From NCBI GenBank assembly GCA_018675635.1, contig JABGXU010000008.1, positions 321,588 through 385,587 on the forward strand: a DNA stretch of 64,000 bases, given 5' to 3'. This DNA is from Gammaproteobacteria bacterium. GTDB taxonomy: Bacteria > Pseudomonadota > Gammaproteobacteria > Poriferisulfidales > GCA-002705445. Positions 41,057 through 51,167 of the stretch are shown piece by piece. The notes under the pieces are model-generated. The model saw only the letters and a list, made by a program, of their open reading frames with translations, was not told the origin of the DNA and made no database searches. Within the stretch, counting starts at the first letter, position 1. Each line of letters opens with the position of its first letter. Position numbers and translations under genes: made by a program.

Positions 41057-41133
41057 CCTGGGATTTTAATAGTTATATAGGGTGCTTTCATAAAGCTTTA
41101 TAACTTGTTCCAGGCGATAATTAACCCTAGGAG
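41057..41133 (+). promoter_or_regulatory. Candidate S2 (rpsB) autoregulatory mRNA leader with pseudoknot
   Basis: CCTGG 41057-41061 / CCAGG 41110-41114 interleaved with AGGGT 41079-41083 / ACCCT 41124-41128; nested GCTTT-CAT-AAAGC hairpin; abuts the SD. Confidence 0.55.
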
Positions 41134-41139
41134 ATAAAA

Positions 41140-42093
41140 ATGACAGATATAACAATACCTGCTCTTTTAGAAGCAGGTGTACACTTTGGCCATCAAACCA
41201 GTTACTGGAATCCAAAGATGGCACCTTATATATACGGCAATAGAAATCATATCCATATAATAGATATCCAGAAAACAGTCCCATTATTAAAAGATGCATG
41301 TGCATATGCTGAGAAAATTTCAGCAGGTGGTGGGAAAATTTTATTTGTAGGCACTAAAAGAGCAGCAAGAGATATTATTTCTAAAGCATCAGAAAATTGT
41401 AATATGCCTTATGTTAATCATAGATGGTTGGGAGGAATGTTAACTAATTTTAATACCGTAAGGCAGTCAATAAAAAGACTTAAAGCGTTAGAGGAAGAAT
41501 CTGAGAAAGAGAATAAAGAATTAACAAAAAAGGAACAGTTACTTCAATCTCGTGAAATTCAAAAATTAAATAATAGTTTAGGTGGAATTAAAGAAATGAA
41601 ATCAATACCTGACGCATTATTTATAATAGATGTTGGATATGAAGATATAGCAGTAAAAGAAGCTATGAAATTAGGTATTCCAATAATTGCAGTTGTCGAT
41701 ACAAATAATTCTTTTGATAATATTGATTATTTTTTCCCTGGAAACGACGATTCTATGAGAGCTATTGATTTATATTTCTCGGAAATTTCTAATGCAGTAA
41801 AAAAAGGCCAAGAATTTTTAAAAACCAAGCAACCTGCTGTTACTAAAGAAGAGATTATCAGATCGCCTGCAAAAAATACCTCGGATGAAAGAGTAGTTGT
41901 TAAAAAGAAAAAAAATATAGTAAAAAAAGTTGCTACGAAAAAAGTTGCTACGAAAAAAGTTGCTACGAAGAAAGTCGCCACGAAAAAAGTTGCTACGAAA
42001 AAAGTTGCTACGAAGAAAGTCGCCACGAAAAAAGCTACTACGAAGAAAGTCGCCACGAAAAAAGCTACTTCTAAAAAAAGTAAGGAAGACTAA
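41140..42093 (+). CDS. rpsB: 30S ribosomal protein S2 with Lys-rich repetitive C-terminal tail
   Basis: [26 protein letters not shown]-terminal (KKVAT)n. Confidence 0.97.
   Translation: MTDITIPALLEAGVHFGHQTSYWNPKMAPYIYGNRNHIHIIDIQKTVPLLKDACAYAEKISAGGGKILFVGTKRAARDIISKASENCNMPYVNHRWLGGMLTNFNTVRQSIKRLKALEEESEKENKELTKKEQLLQSREIQKLNNSLGGIKEMKSIPDALFIIDVGYEDIAVKEAMKLGIPIIAVVDTNNSFDNIDYFFPGNDDSMRAIDLYFSEISNAVKKGQEFLKTKQPAVTKEEIIRSPAKNTSDERVVVKKKKNIVKKVATKKVATKKVATKKVATKKVATKKVATKKVATKKATTKKVATKKATSKKSKED
41926..42075 (+). repeat. Ten tandem 15-bp units within the 3' end of rpsB
   Basis: Units such as aaagttgctacgaaa / aaagttgctacgaag / aaagtcgccacgaaa encoding KKVAT-type pentapeptides. Confidence 0.97.
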
Positions 42094-42123
42094 TTAAGAT
42101 AAATTATAGAGAGATTATTGATC

Positions 42124-43005
42124 ATGAGTAATATAACTGCACAAATGGTAAAAGAGTTAAGAGAAAGAACTGGTGCTGGAATGATGGAATGTAAAAAATC
42201 ACTTATAGAGTGCGGCGGTGAAATAGATGCGGCAGTAGAATTAATGAGAAAAGCTGGGCATGCTAAAGCTGATAAAAAATCATCAAGAATAGCAGCAGAA
42301 GGAGTAATTAAATTTGTTATAAAAGATGATAAAAAGTTAGCCGCAATGTTAGAAATTAATTGTGAGACTGATTTTGCTGCTAAAGATGTAAATTTTTTAG
42401 AATTTGTTAACGAAATATCAAATATGTCGCTTGAATCTTATAATGGAAACCTAGATGAATTTAATCAAGCTAAGAATTCTTCTGGGAAAACAATTGAAGA
42501 AATGAGATTAGATCTTGTCAGTAAGGTAGGTGAAAATGTTAAAATTAGGAGAATTCAAATTATTAAAAATGATGGAGCACATATTGGCCATTATATGCAT
42601 GGAACAAAAATTGGCGTAGCTATTACTTTAGAGAAAGAAAACGCAGATCTTGCTAAAGATATTTGCATGCACATAGCAGCAATGAAGCCTATAGCATTAG
42701 ATTCTAATGATCTGTCACCGGATGATTTAGAGAAAGAAAGAGATATATTCTTAGCGCAGGCAAAAGAAAGCGGCAAACCTGAAGAAATTATTCAAAAAAT
42801 GGTTGATGGAAAAATTAAAAAGTACATTTCCGGAGTTACTTTAGTTGACCAGCCTTTTGTTAAAGATAATGAAATAACTATTCAAGAATTGCTTGTGAAG
42901 CACAATAATAGCATAAAACTATTTTATCGATTAGAAGTTGGCGAAGGCATTGAAAAGAAAGATGAGAATTTTGCAGATGAGGTTATGGCTCAAATAAATA
43001 AATAA
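42124..43005 (+). CDS. tsf: Elongation factor Ts
   Basis: ITAQMVKELRERTGAGMMECKKSL; start ATG 42124 preferred over TTG 42118. Confidence 0.96.
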   Translation: MSNITAQMVKELRERTGAGMMECKKSLIECGGEIDAAVELMRKAGHAKADKKSSRIAAEGVIKFVIKDDKKLAAMLEINCETDFAAKDVNFLEFVNEISNMSLESYNGNLDEFNQAKNSSGKTIEEMRLDLVSKVGENVKIRRIQIIKNDGAHIGHYMHGTKIGVAITLEKENADLAKDICMHIAAMKPIALDSNDLSPDDLEKERDIFLAQAKESGKPEEIIQKMVDGKIKKYISGVTLVDQPFVKDNEITIQELLVKHNNSIKLFYRLEVGEGIEKKDENFADEVMAQINK

Positions 43006-43011
43006 TTTTTT

Positions 43012-43710
43012 ATGAAACGATATTTGTTAAAACTTAGTGGCGAAGCACTTATTGGAAAATATGATTACGGTATTGACCCTGATATTGTTAATGAAATTTC
43101 TTCAAACATTGTTGAAGTAAATCAAACTAAAAATCAAATAGCTGTTGTTGTTGGAGGAGGAAATATTTTTAGAGGAGCTGGTCTTGCTGAAGCTGGTTTA
43201 GATAGAGTTACAGGTGATAATATAGGGATGTTAGCAACGGTAATTAACTCCTTAGCACTTCAGGATGCTATAGAAAAAATGGGTATTCAATGTAGGGTTA
43301 TGTCGGCTGTTAGAATTAATCAAATTTCTGAAGATTATATAAGAAGAAGAGCTATTAGACATCTTGAAAAAAATAGAGTAGTAATTTTTGCTGCTGGAAC
43401 AGGGAATCCTTTTTTTACAACTGATACTGCAGCTAGTCTTAGAGCGATAGAGATAAATGCTGACATGGTTTTAAAAGGAACTAAAGTTGATGGTGTATAT
43501 GATAAAGACCCAATGAAACATAAAGACGCAAAGTTCTATAAAGAATTAACTTATAACGAAGTCTTAAGTAAGGAATTAAAAGTAATGGATACTACAGCTG
43601 TTGTTTTATGCAAAGAAAATAATATCCCACTTAAGGTTTTTAATATGTTGAAAAAGGGTTCATTAATGAGCATTATTAATGGTGAGGATACGGGGACTAC
43701 AATAAAATAA
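43012..43710 (+). CDS. pyrH: UMP kinase
   Basis: [47 protein letters not shown]. Confidence 0.96.
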   Translation: MKRYLLKLSGEALIGKYDYGIDPDIVNEISSNIVEVNQTKNQIAVVVGGGNIFRGAGLAEAGLDRVTGDNIGMLATVINSLALQDAIEKMGIQCRVMSAVRINQISEDYIRRRAIRHLEKNRVVIFAAGTGNPFFTTDTAASLRAIEINADMVLKGTKVDGVYDKDPMKHKDAKFYKELTYNEVLSKELKVMDTTAVVLCKENNIPLKVFNMLKKGSLMSIINGEDTGTTIK

Positions 43711-43713
43711 ATT

Positions 43714-44271
43714 ATGTTAGATGATATAAAAAAAGATTCAGAGAAGAGAATGATTAAATCTGTAGATTCACTTAAATCTAATTTAGCAAAAATTAGAACA
43801 GGTAGAGCTCATCCGTCAATACTAGAAGGAATAAAAGTTGATTATTATGGAAATGAAACTCCATTATCACAGGTATCGAGCATTAAATCTGAAGATGCAA
43901 GAACACTGGTAATAGTAGTTTGGGAAAAGGATATGGTTAATAATATCGAAAAAGCTATTATAAATTCAGATTTAGGTTTAAATCCAGCAGTAGCAGGCAC
44001 AAATATTAGGATTCCAATGCCGCCGCTAACGGAGGAAAGAAGAATGGATTTTATAAAGTTAGTAAAAAGTGAAGTTGAACAAACTAGAGTAGCAATACGA
44101 AATATAAGAAGAGATGCTAATACAAAAGCAAAAGAACTTTTGAAGAAAAAAGAAATTTCTGAAGATGATGAAAAAAAATTAAACGATTTTATACAAAAAA
44201 TCACAGACTCCTACATAAGTAATGCGGAAAATCTACTTAAAGACAAAGAAGCCGACTTAATGCAAGTATAA
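43714..44271 (+). CDS. frr: Ribosome recycling factor
   Basis: [46 protein letters not shown]. Confidence 0.96.
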   Translation: MLDDIKKDSEKRMIKSVDSLKSNLAKIRTGRAHPSILEGIKVDYYGNETPLSQVSSIKSEDARTLVIVVWEKDMVNNIEKAIINSDLGLNPAVAGTNIRIPMPPLTEERRMDFIKLVKSEVEQTRVAIRNIRRDANTKAKELLKKKEISEDDEKKLNDFIQKITDSYISNAENLLKDKEADLMQV

Positions 44272-44285
44272 ATTCATATATAAAA

Positions 44286-44984
44286 ATGAAAATTACTAAA
44301 AATATTCCAAATCATATTGCCATAATTATGGACGGTAATGGCACGTGGTCAAAAAAAAATAATTTAAAAAGGAAAGAAGGTCATGAAGCAGGGGTTAAAA
44401 CAGCAAGAAAAATAATTAGTTATTCTCAAGAAAGAGGAATAAAAAATATTACTTTTTTTGCTTTAAGCAATGAAAATTTATCTCGATCTAAAATAGAACT
44501 AAAAAATTTATTTGATATTTTTTTTTATTCATTTTCCAAAGAAAAAAATTATTTAATAGAGAATAAAATAAAAATAAAATTTATTGGGAATTTAAAAAAA
44601 TTGCCAAAAAAATTAAGAGATAACGCTTTAGAATTAGAAGAAGAAACAAAAAAGCATAAAAATTTAAATTTATTTATAGCTTTAAATTATGGTGGTAAGC
44701 AAGATCTTAAGCAAGCAGCTAAGAAATTAGCAGCAAGCACTAAGAAAAGTTTAAACTTTGAAAGTTTTTTATATTCTAAAGATTTACCAGAAGTTGATTT
44801 ATTAATACGTACAGGTGGTTATAAGAGATTAAGTAATTTTATTTTGTGGCAAATTTCTTATGCAGAATTATACTTTACAGATATTTTATGGCCAAGTTTT
44901 GATAAAAAGCAATTTTTTAAAGCTATTAAATGGTATGAAACTGTAAATAGAAAATTTGGAAAAACTGCAAATAATGAAAGTTAA
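44286..44984 (+). CDS. uppS: Undecaprenyl diphosphate synthase
   Basis: IAIIMDGNGTWSKKNNLKRKEGHEAG, SNFILWQISYAELYFTDILWPSF. Confidence 0.92.
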   Translation: MKITKNIPNHIAIIMDGNGTWSKKNNLKRKEGHEAGVKTARKIISYSQERGIKNITFFALSNENLSRSKIELKNLFDIFFYSFSKEKNYLIENKIKIKFIGNLKKLPKKLRDNALELEEETKKHKNLNLFIALNYGGKQDLKQAAKKLAASTKKSLNFESFLYSKDLPEVDLLIRTGGYKRLSNFILWQISYAELYFTDILWPSFDKKQFFKAIKWYETVNRKFGKTANNES

Positions 44985-45804
44985 TCTAAAAAAAAGAATT
45001 ATTACGGCTTTACTTATTTACCCAATAATTGCTCTTCTTATTTTATTTTCTAATGACCTTGTAATTAGATTATTACTATATGTTATTATTTTTCTTTCTA
45101 CTTTTGAAATTTCAAAAATGTGTTTTCAAAATGGAATTACCAAAAAATATCATTATTTTTTTATTGGTTTAGTTTTTTACTTAATATTTTTGTCTAATGG
45201 ATTAATTATGCATAATATTTGGCATTATTTTGTAATTTTATCTTTTGTATCATGGATTTTTATTTCTTTTTATATTATTAAACATAAAAATATAGTTGTT
45301 AATAATAATTTTAATATTTTTTTCTTATTTCTTTGTGCATTAATACTAGGTTCCTTGTACTGCTCTTTATTAACTTTATATTTGCTTTCACCGATTTTAT
45401 TATTATATTTAATATCCTTAGTTGCTATAAGTGACATCTCAGCTTTTTTTATTGGAAAAAAAATTGGTAAAAATTCATTTTTTGAAAATATTAGCCCTAA
45501 TAAAACAAAAGAAGGATTCTATGGATCAATATTCACATCTTCTGTGTTTTCATTGATATTTTGTTTATTCCAGAATTATTCGTATGATTTTATTGTAAAA
45601 TTTATCTTGTTATCAGTTACAGTAGTTGTGTTTTCTGCTGTTGGTGATTTATCCGTTAGTCTTATTAAAAGATATTCTGGAAACAAAGATAGCGGAAATA
45701 TTTTACCTGGACACGGCGGAATCTTAGACAGAATTGATAGTCTTTTACCTGCAGCGCCAACTTTTTTAATTTTTAGTTTTTTTTTAACTGATATAATAAA
45801 ATAA
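44974..45804 (+). CDS. cdsA: Phosphatidate cytidylyltransferase
   Basis: Polytopic; DISAFFIGKKIGKN, SPNKTKEGFYGS, DLSVSLIKRYSGNKDSGNILPGHGGILDRIDSL. Confidence 0.95.
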   Translation: MKVNLKKRIITALLIYPIIALLILFSNDLVIRLLLYVIIFLSTFEISKMCFQNGITKKYHYFFIGLVFYLIFLSNGLIMHNIWHYFVILSFVSWIFISFYIIKHKNIVVNNNFNIFFLFLCALILGSLYCSLLTLYLLSPILLLYLISLVAISDISAFFIGKKIGKNSFFENISPNKTKEGFYGSIFTSSVFSLIFCLFQNYSYDFIVKFILLSVTVVVFSAVGDLSVSLIKRYSGNKDSGNILPGHGGILDRIDSLLPAAPTFLIFSFFLTDIIK

Positions 45805-46970
45805 TGAAAAAAAATGTAATAATTTTGGGCTCAACGGGGAGTATAGGCGTTAATACATTAGAAGTATTGTCACTACACCCTGAAATTTTTAATGTTTTTG
45901 CACTTGTGGCAAATTCTTCAATAGAAAATTTATCTAATCAGTGTAAAAAATTTAACCCTAAGTTTGCACATGTGAGTAAAGAAGAAGATGCAAAAAAATT
46001 AGTTTCTATAATAGAAAAATTTGATATTAATACAGAAGTTTTATTTGGAAATAAATCTTTGAATGAATTAGTTTCTATTAGTGAAGTTGATACAGTTGTA
46101 TGTGCTATTTCAGGTTCTGCTGGATTAGAGTCATCTTTACATGCAGTTACGGCTGGAAAGAAAATATTGTTAGCAAATAAAGAAGCTTTGGTTATGTGCG
46201 GAAGTCTTTTCATGGACTTAGCTAAAAAAAATAATGCTACTATTTTACCTGTAGACAGCGAACACAATGCGTTACACCAATGTTTTTCTGCAAATCAAGA
46301 AAAGTCCCTCAATAAAATTATTCTTACCGCGTCTGGAGGACCTTTTTTAAATAACAATATAAATACGTTTGAAAATATAACCCTAGAAGAGGCTCTTAAT
46401 CATCCAACATGGACTATGGGGAAAAAAATTTCTATTGATTCAGCAACGATGATGAACAAAGGATTAGAAATAATAGAAGCAATGTATTTATTTGATTTAA
46501 AAATAGATCAAATAGATGTATTAATTCACCCGCAAAGTTTAATCCATTCAATGGTATGCTATGAGGATGGTTCAATGATAGCTCAAGTTAGTAAAAATGA
46601 TATGAAAATCCCCATATCATATTGCCTAGGGTGGCCAAAAAGAATTAAGTCCGGCATTGATATAATAGATTTAACAACGCAATCCCCACTAAGTTTTTTA
46701 AATGTACCTAAAGAAAAATTTCCATGTTTTTATTTGGCAAAGGAAGTTGCTTTAGAAGGGAACTCATCGCCAACTATAATGAATGCGGCAAATGAAATTG
46801 CTGTGTTAGCGTTTTTAGAAAAATTAATTAAATTTACTGATATTTATAAAATAATTTCTGAAACTTTAAATAAAATTGAGAACAAAAAAATACATTCAAT
46901 TGAAGACGTATTAGCTATTGATGAAGTTAGTAGAAATAATGCAAACCAATTAGTTAAAAGATATAATTAG
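45804..46970 (+). CDS. dxr: 1-deoxy-D-xylulose 5-phosphate reductoisomerase
   Basis: ILGSTGSIGVNTLEVL, LANKEALVMCG, PVDSEHNA, MMNKGLEIIEA. Confidence 0.96.
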   Translation: MKKNVIILGSTGSIGVNTLEVLSLHPEIFNVFALVANSSIENLSNQCKKFNPKFAHVSKEEDAKKLVSIIEKFDINTEVLFGNKSLNELVSISEVDTVVCAISGSAGLESSLHAVTAGKKILLANKEALVMCGSLFMDLAKKNNATILPVDSEHNALHQCFSANQEKSLNKIILTASGGPFLNNNINTFENITLEEALNHPTWTMGKKISIDSATMMNKGLEIIEAMYLFDLKIDQIDVLIHPQSLIHSMVCYEDGSMIAQVSKNDMKIPISYCLGWPKRIKSGIDIIDLTTQSPLSFLNVPKEKFPCFYLAKEVALEGNSSPTIMNAANEIAVLAFLEKLIKFTDIYKIISETLNKIENKKIHSIEDVLAIDEVSRNNANQLVKRYN

Positions 46971-46972
46971 GC

Positions 46973-48322
46973 ATGAGTATAATTTATACAATATTAGTTT
47001 TTATTCTTACAATTAGTATAATTGTGACATTTCACGAGTATGGACATTATTTAGCAGCTAGACTGTGTGGGGTTAAAGTTCTAGAATTTTCCATAGGTTT
47101 TGGAAAAAAATTAATTGGAAAAAAATTTGGAAAAGATCAAACAGATTACAAAGTATGCGCTCTTCCGCTCGGCGGATATGTAAAAATGCTAGATGAAAGA
47201 GAAGGAGAAGTTAACGATGATGAAAAAGATAGAGCCTTCAATAATCAAAATTTATTTAAAAGATTTATAATTGTTTTTTCAGGACCATTATTTAATTTTA
47301 TTTTAGCTATTTTTTTTTATTTCTTAATATTTTTTTCTGGATACAACGGAATACAGCCTTTAGTTGGTTTTGTTTTAAATAATAGTATTGCTGAAACTAT
47401 TGATCTGCAGCAAAATGATATTATATATTCAGTAAATTTAGTCAAAGTTAAGACTTGGTCAGATGTTACTTTGCAAACAGTAAAATTTTTATCAGAAAAG
47501 AAAAATATTAAATTTGAAGTACTTAGAAATAATAAAAATCTATTTCTAAAAGAAATTCAATATAAAGATGTATCTTTCAATGAATCTAATATTTTAAAGT
47601 ATTTAGGTATACTAAATTTTACAAATAAATCCTCTACAATTGGTTATGTTGAAGATAATAGCCCAGCATATTTTTCAGGCTTGATTAGTGGTGATAAAAT
47701 AATTTCAATAGATAGCATGAAAATTAAAAATTGGAATGATATTGTTAAAAATATAGAAAGTAATCCTGATGTAAATTTAAATTTTCATATTTTACGAGAT
47801 GGAAATACGTTATATCTTAACGTAAAACCTGATTCTATTTTAAAGGATAATATTAATATAGGTAGATTAGGTGTAGGTCCATTAATAGATCAAGATCTTA
47901 TAAATTTAAATACTATTACTATTAAACATAGTTTTTTTGATAGTCTTAAGTTAGCCACATTAAAAACATATGATTTTACTGTGCTGACGATTAATTTTAT
48001 TGCTAAATTAATTCAAGGAGAGGCTTCTGCAAGCGGTATTTCTGGCCCAGTCGGCATTGCAAATTATGCAGCAGATTCTTTTAGTAATGGATACAGTAGT
48101 TTTTTGGGATTACTTGCCATGTTGAGCATAAGTATTGGTATACTTAACCTATTACCTATACCTATTTTAGATGGAGGGCATTTAATGTATTATTTAGTTG
48201 AATTTATTATTGGAAAACCAATACCAGATAATATTCAGTATGTATTCGCACAAGTCGGAATGACTTTACTTTTATTGCTTTCAGTTTTTGTGCTTTATAA
48301 TGATCTTGTGAGAATAATGTAA
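46973..48322 (+). CDS. rseP: RIP metalloprotease RseP
   Basis: VTFHEYGHYLAARLCGVKVLEFSIGFGKK, tandem PDZ-like regions, NLLPIPILDGGHLMYYL. Confidence 0.95.
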   Translation: MSIIYTILVFILTISIIVTFHEYGHYLAARLCGVKVLEFSIGFGKKLIGKKFGKDQTDYKVCALPLGGYVKMLDEREGEVNDDEKDRAFNNQNLFKRFIIVFSGPLFNFILAIFFYFLIFFSGYNGIQPLVGFVLNNSIAETIDLQQNDIIYSVNLVKVKTWSDVTLQTVKFLSEKKNIKFEVLRNNKNLFLKEIQYKDVSFNESNILKYLGILNFTNKSSTIGYVEDNSPAYFSGLISGDKIISIDSMKIKNWNDIVKNIESNPDVNLNFHILRDGNTLYLNVKPDSILKDNINIGRLGVGPLIDQDLINLNTITIKHSFFDSLKLATLKTYDFTVLTINFIAKLIQGEASASGISGPVGIANYAADSFSNGYSSFLGLLAMLSISIGILNLLPIPILDGGHLMYYLVEFIIGKPIPDNIQYVFAQVGMTLLLLLSVFVLYNDLVRIM

Positions 48323-50610
48323 TGAAGTTTTTGAAAAAAATAATATTTGTAATATGTTTATTCGGTATATATCAGAATATATATGCTGAAGAACAATTTG
48401 TTATTGATGATATTATTCTTAAAGGTTTGCAACGTGTTGATCCCGGAACTGTATATACATATTTACCTATAGAAGTTGGTGATGCGTTTGATGAATCAAT
48501 GACTCCGTCAATAATTAAAACTTTATTTAAAACAAAATTTTTTGAAGATGTCGTGATTGAAAGAGATGGAAATGTATTGATTATCACATTTGATGAGAGG
48601 CCAACTATAGCCGATATTGAGTTTAGCGGTGTTGAGGGAATTGATGATGAGCAGTTAGATAAGATTTTAGATGCAGCAAATATAGCATCTGGAAGGATAT
48701 ATGATAGTTCTGTTTTAGATAGAATTAAGTCTGAATTAAGGGAGCAAAATTTTGCTAGAGGTATGTATAGCGTTGAAATTGATGTTCAAGAAATAATGCT
48801 AGAAGATAACAGGGTATTTTTAAAAGTTGTAATAAGAGAAGGTGCTAGAGCAAAAATAAAACAGCTGAAAATTACTGGTAATAGAGCATTTTCAGACAAA
48901 AAGATTATAAAAGATTTTGGAACAGCTTTACCAATTTGGTATATGTTTTGGTCAGAAAGCGGGGTTTACTCTTCGCCAGTATTAGGAGCAGATCTTGAGC
49001 TCTTAAAAAGTTTTTATCTAGATAAAGGTTTTATGGATTTTTCCATAGAGTCGTCTCAGGTTACATTAAGCAAAAACAAACAAGAAGTTTATATAACAAT
49101 TAATATTAATGAAGGAGAACGATACGTAATTAATGAAATTAATGTCTCAGGAAAATTAATTTTATCTATAGAAGAAATTGCTAATTTACTTGAATTTGAA
49201 ACAGGTGAATATATATCAAGAGAAAAACTCTTAAAATCAAGCGATAATATTAAAAAACAATTGAGTATAGAAGGTTATGCTTTTGCAAAAATAAATCCAG
49301 TACCAGAAAAAATTTTAAACTCTAATGATGTTAATATAAGTTTTTATATTGATCCAGGCAATAGAACATACATAAGACGAATAAATATTACAGGAAATGT
49401 AACAACACAAGATGAAGTTTTTAGAAGAGAAATTAGACAGATGGAAAGTAGTTGGTACTCCTTAGATAATATTGAGGAGTCAAAAGCAAGATTACAACGA
49501 CTAGCTTTTGTTGAAAGTGTCAGAGTTGATGAGGTTAGAGTTATTGGATCATCAAACAAGATCGATCTTAATGTTAATATTGTAGAAAAAATGTCGGGTA
49601 ATTTTAATATTGGAGCTGGATTTGGTGGATCAGGAACAGGGTTTGAGTTAAATGCTGGTATTGAGCAAGATAATTTCTTAGGTTTTGGTAGTAAGGTTGC
49701 TTTTAGTATACAGACAGCTAAAACTACTAGACAATACTTGTTTAATTTTTATAATCCTTACCATAATATAGATGCGGTTAGTAGAAGCTTTGGTTTTAAT
49801 GTGCAAAAAACAAAAACAGATAATACAGATACAGCAGCTGATTATGAGGCCGATCGAATAGGATTAGAATATGCTTACGGTCTTCCAATGAGTGAAAATA
49901 ATCGTTTTAATTTAACATTAAAATATTTTAATTGGGAACTTAGAAATACAGCAAACAGCTCGACTGAAATTGTAAATTTTATTACGGACTTTGGAGATAG
50001 CTTTGATAATTTTTCAACATTTATTTCATATGGTATTGATACTAGAGATAGAAGAAATTTTACAAGATCTGGATTTAACACAGCTTTGAGTGCGGAAATT
50101 TATGTTCCTTTTAGTGATATCGAATATTATAAAGTTAAATTTAGAACGGATTCTTTTTTTGAAGTAAGTAGAGAGCTAGATTTAGTTGTTCGTTTAAAAG
50201 GAAGGGTTAATTACGGCCAAGGCTATGGAGGGACCCCTGGTTTACCGTTTTATGATAAATTTAAAGCAGGTGGAAATAAAACTGTAAGAGGGTACAAAAA
50301 AAATAGTTTATCTCCTCGTGATTCAACAGACAAACCGCTGGGAGGGGACTTTATGGTTGCCGGTACAGCAGAGGTTATAGTTAGACCTCCAATTGATGTA
50401 AATAATCTTAGAACAGCGTTTTTCATAGATTTTGGTAGGGCGTTTAAAGATTACGATTCTTTTGAATTTGGTGATGTAAAAGGATCTACTGGGCTATCAC
50501 TTAAATGGGTATCGCCATTTGGAGGAATAAGCCTTAGCTGGAGTATACCATTGAATTCAGAAGCTGGCGATGAAACGGAAAGCTTTCAGTTCAACCTTGG
50601 CACCAATTAG
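48322..50610 (+). CDS. bamA: Outer membrane protein assembly factor BamA
   Basis: POTRA repeats and C-terminal beta barrel (VRGY motif in KTVRGYKKNSLSPRD). Confidence 0.95.
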   Translation: MKFLKKIIFVICLFGIYQNIYAEEQFVIDDIILKGLQRVDPGTVYTYLPIEVGDAFDESMTPSIIKTLFKTKFFEDVVIERDGNVLIITFDERPTIADIEFSGVEGIDDEQLDKILDAANIASGRIYDSSVLDRIKSELREQNFARGMYSVEIDVQEIMLEDNRVFLKVVIREGARAKIKQLKITGNRAFSDKKIIKDFGTALPIWYMFWSESGVYSSPVLGADLELLKSFYLDKGFMDFSIESSQVTLSKNKQEVYITININEGERYVINEINVSGKLILSIEEIANLLEFETGEYISREKLLKSSDNIKKQLSIEGYAFAKINPVPEKILNSNDVNISFYIDPGNRTYIRRINITGNVTTQDEVFRREIRQMESSWYSLDNIEESKARLQRLAFVESVRVDEVRVIGSSNKIDLNVNIVEKMSGNFNIGAGFGGSGTGFELNAGIEQDNFLGFGSKVAFSIQTAKTTRQYLFNFYNPYHNIDAVSRSFGFNVQKTKTDNTDTAADYEADRIGLEYAYGLPMSENNRFNLTLKYFNWELRNTANSSTEIVNFITDFGDSFDNFSTFISYGIDTRDRRNFTRSGFNTALSAEIYVPFSDIEYYKVKFRTDSFFEVSRELDLVVRLKGRVNYGQGYGGTPGLPFYDKFKAGGNKTVRGYKKNSLSPRDSTDKPLGGDFMVAGTAEVIVRPPIDVNNLRTAFFIDFGRAFKDYDSFEFGDVKGSTGLSLKWVSPFGGISLSWSIPLNSEAGDETESFQFNLGTN

Positions 50611-50648
50611 TTTATAATTTAGAAAAAATAATTTTTAGGAGTAAAATA

Positions 50649-51161
50649 ATGAAAAGTATTAAATGTATATTGATTTTCTTGGGCTTAATTTTTTTAATTA
50701 ATCCAGTTTATGCTGCAGACTATAAAATAGGTTACGTAGATCTTGCAAAGATATTAAATGAATCTCCAGCAGCTAAAGTAGCTCAAAAAAAATTAGAGCA
50801 AGAATTTACACCAAGAAACAAAAAATTAGAAGTGAAAGCAAAACAAATTAAAAAACAACAAGAAAAATTACAAAAGGAATCTGAAATAATGTCATCAGAT
50901 CAAATAGATGCATTACAAAGAAAAATTATGAAAGGTGAAAGAGATTTAAAAAGAGATGCTACGGAAGCACAAGAAGACTTTAAACTTCGAAGACGTGATG
51001 AGCTTGGTAAAATAGAAAATAAACTAAAAGAAGTTATTCTAGGTATTGCAGAAAGTGAAAATTATGATTTAATACTAACGAACGCTGATGTTACATACGC
51101 AAGTGACAAATCAAATGTAAATATTACAGCTAAGGTATTAAAGAAATTTAATGCGAAATAA
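50649..51161 (+). CDS. skp: OmpH/Skp family periplasmic chaperone
   Basis: Signal peptide, KIGYVDLAKILNESPAAKVAQKKLEQEF, coiled coil; position after bamA. Confidence 0.9.
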   Translation: MKSIKCILIFLGLIFLINPVYAADYKIGYVDLAKILNESPAAKVAQKKLEQEFTPRNKKLEVKAKQIKKQQEKLQKESEIMSSDQIDALQRKIMKGERDLKRDATEAQEDFKLRRRDELGKIENKLKEVILGIAESENYDLILTNADVTYASDKSNVNITAKVLKKFNAK

Positions 51162-51167
51162 AAATTT

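Noticed and set aside
41066-41305. 79-aa minus-strand ORF over the rpsB leader
   Set aside because: Covers the rpsB leader and 5' end; the leader structure and S2 frame explain the sequence better.
41727-42056. Minus-strand ORF encoding [15 protein letters not shown] repeats
   Set aside because: It is the shadow of the rpsB 3' tandem repeat; the plus-strand frame is clearly S2.
41926-42075. Tandem repeat as a possible CRISPR array
   Set aside because: Contiguous 15-bp units without spacers, in frame within rpsB.
43845-44204. 119-aa minus-strand ORF inside frr
   Set aside because: Antisense shadow ORF of a conserved gene.
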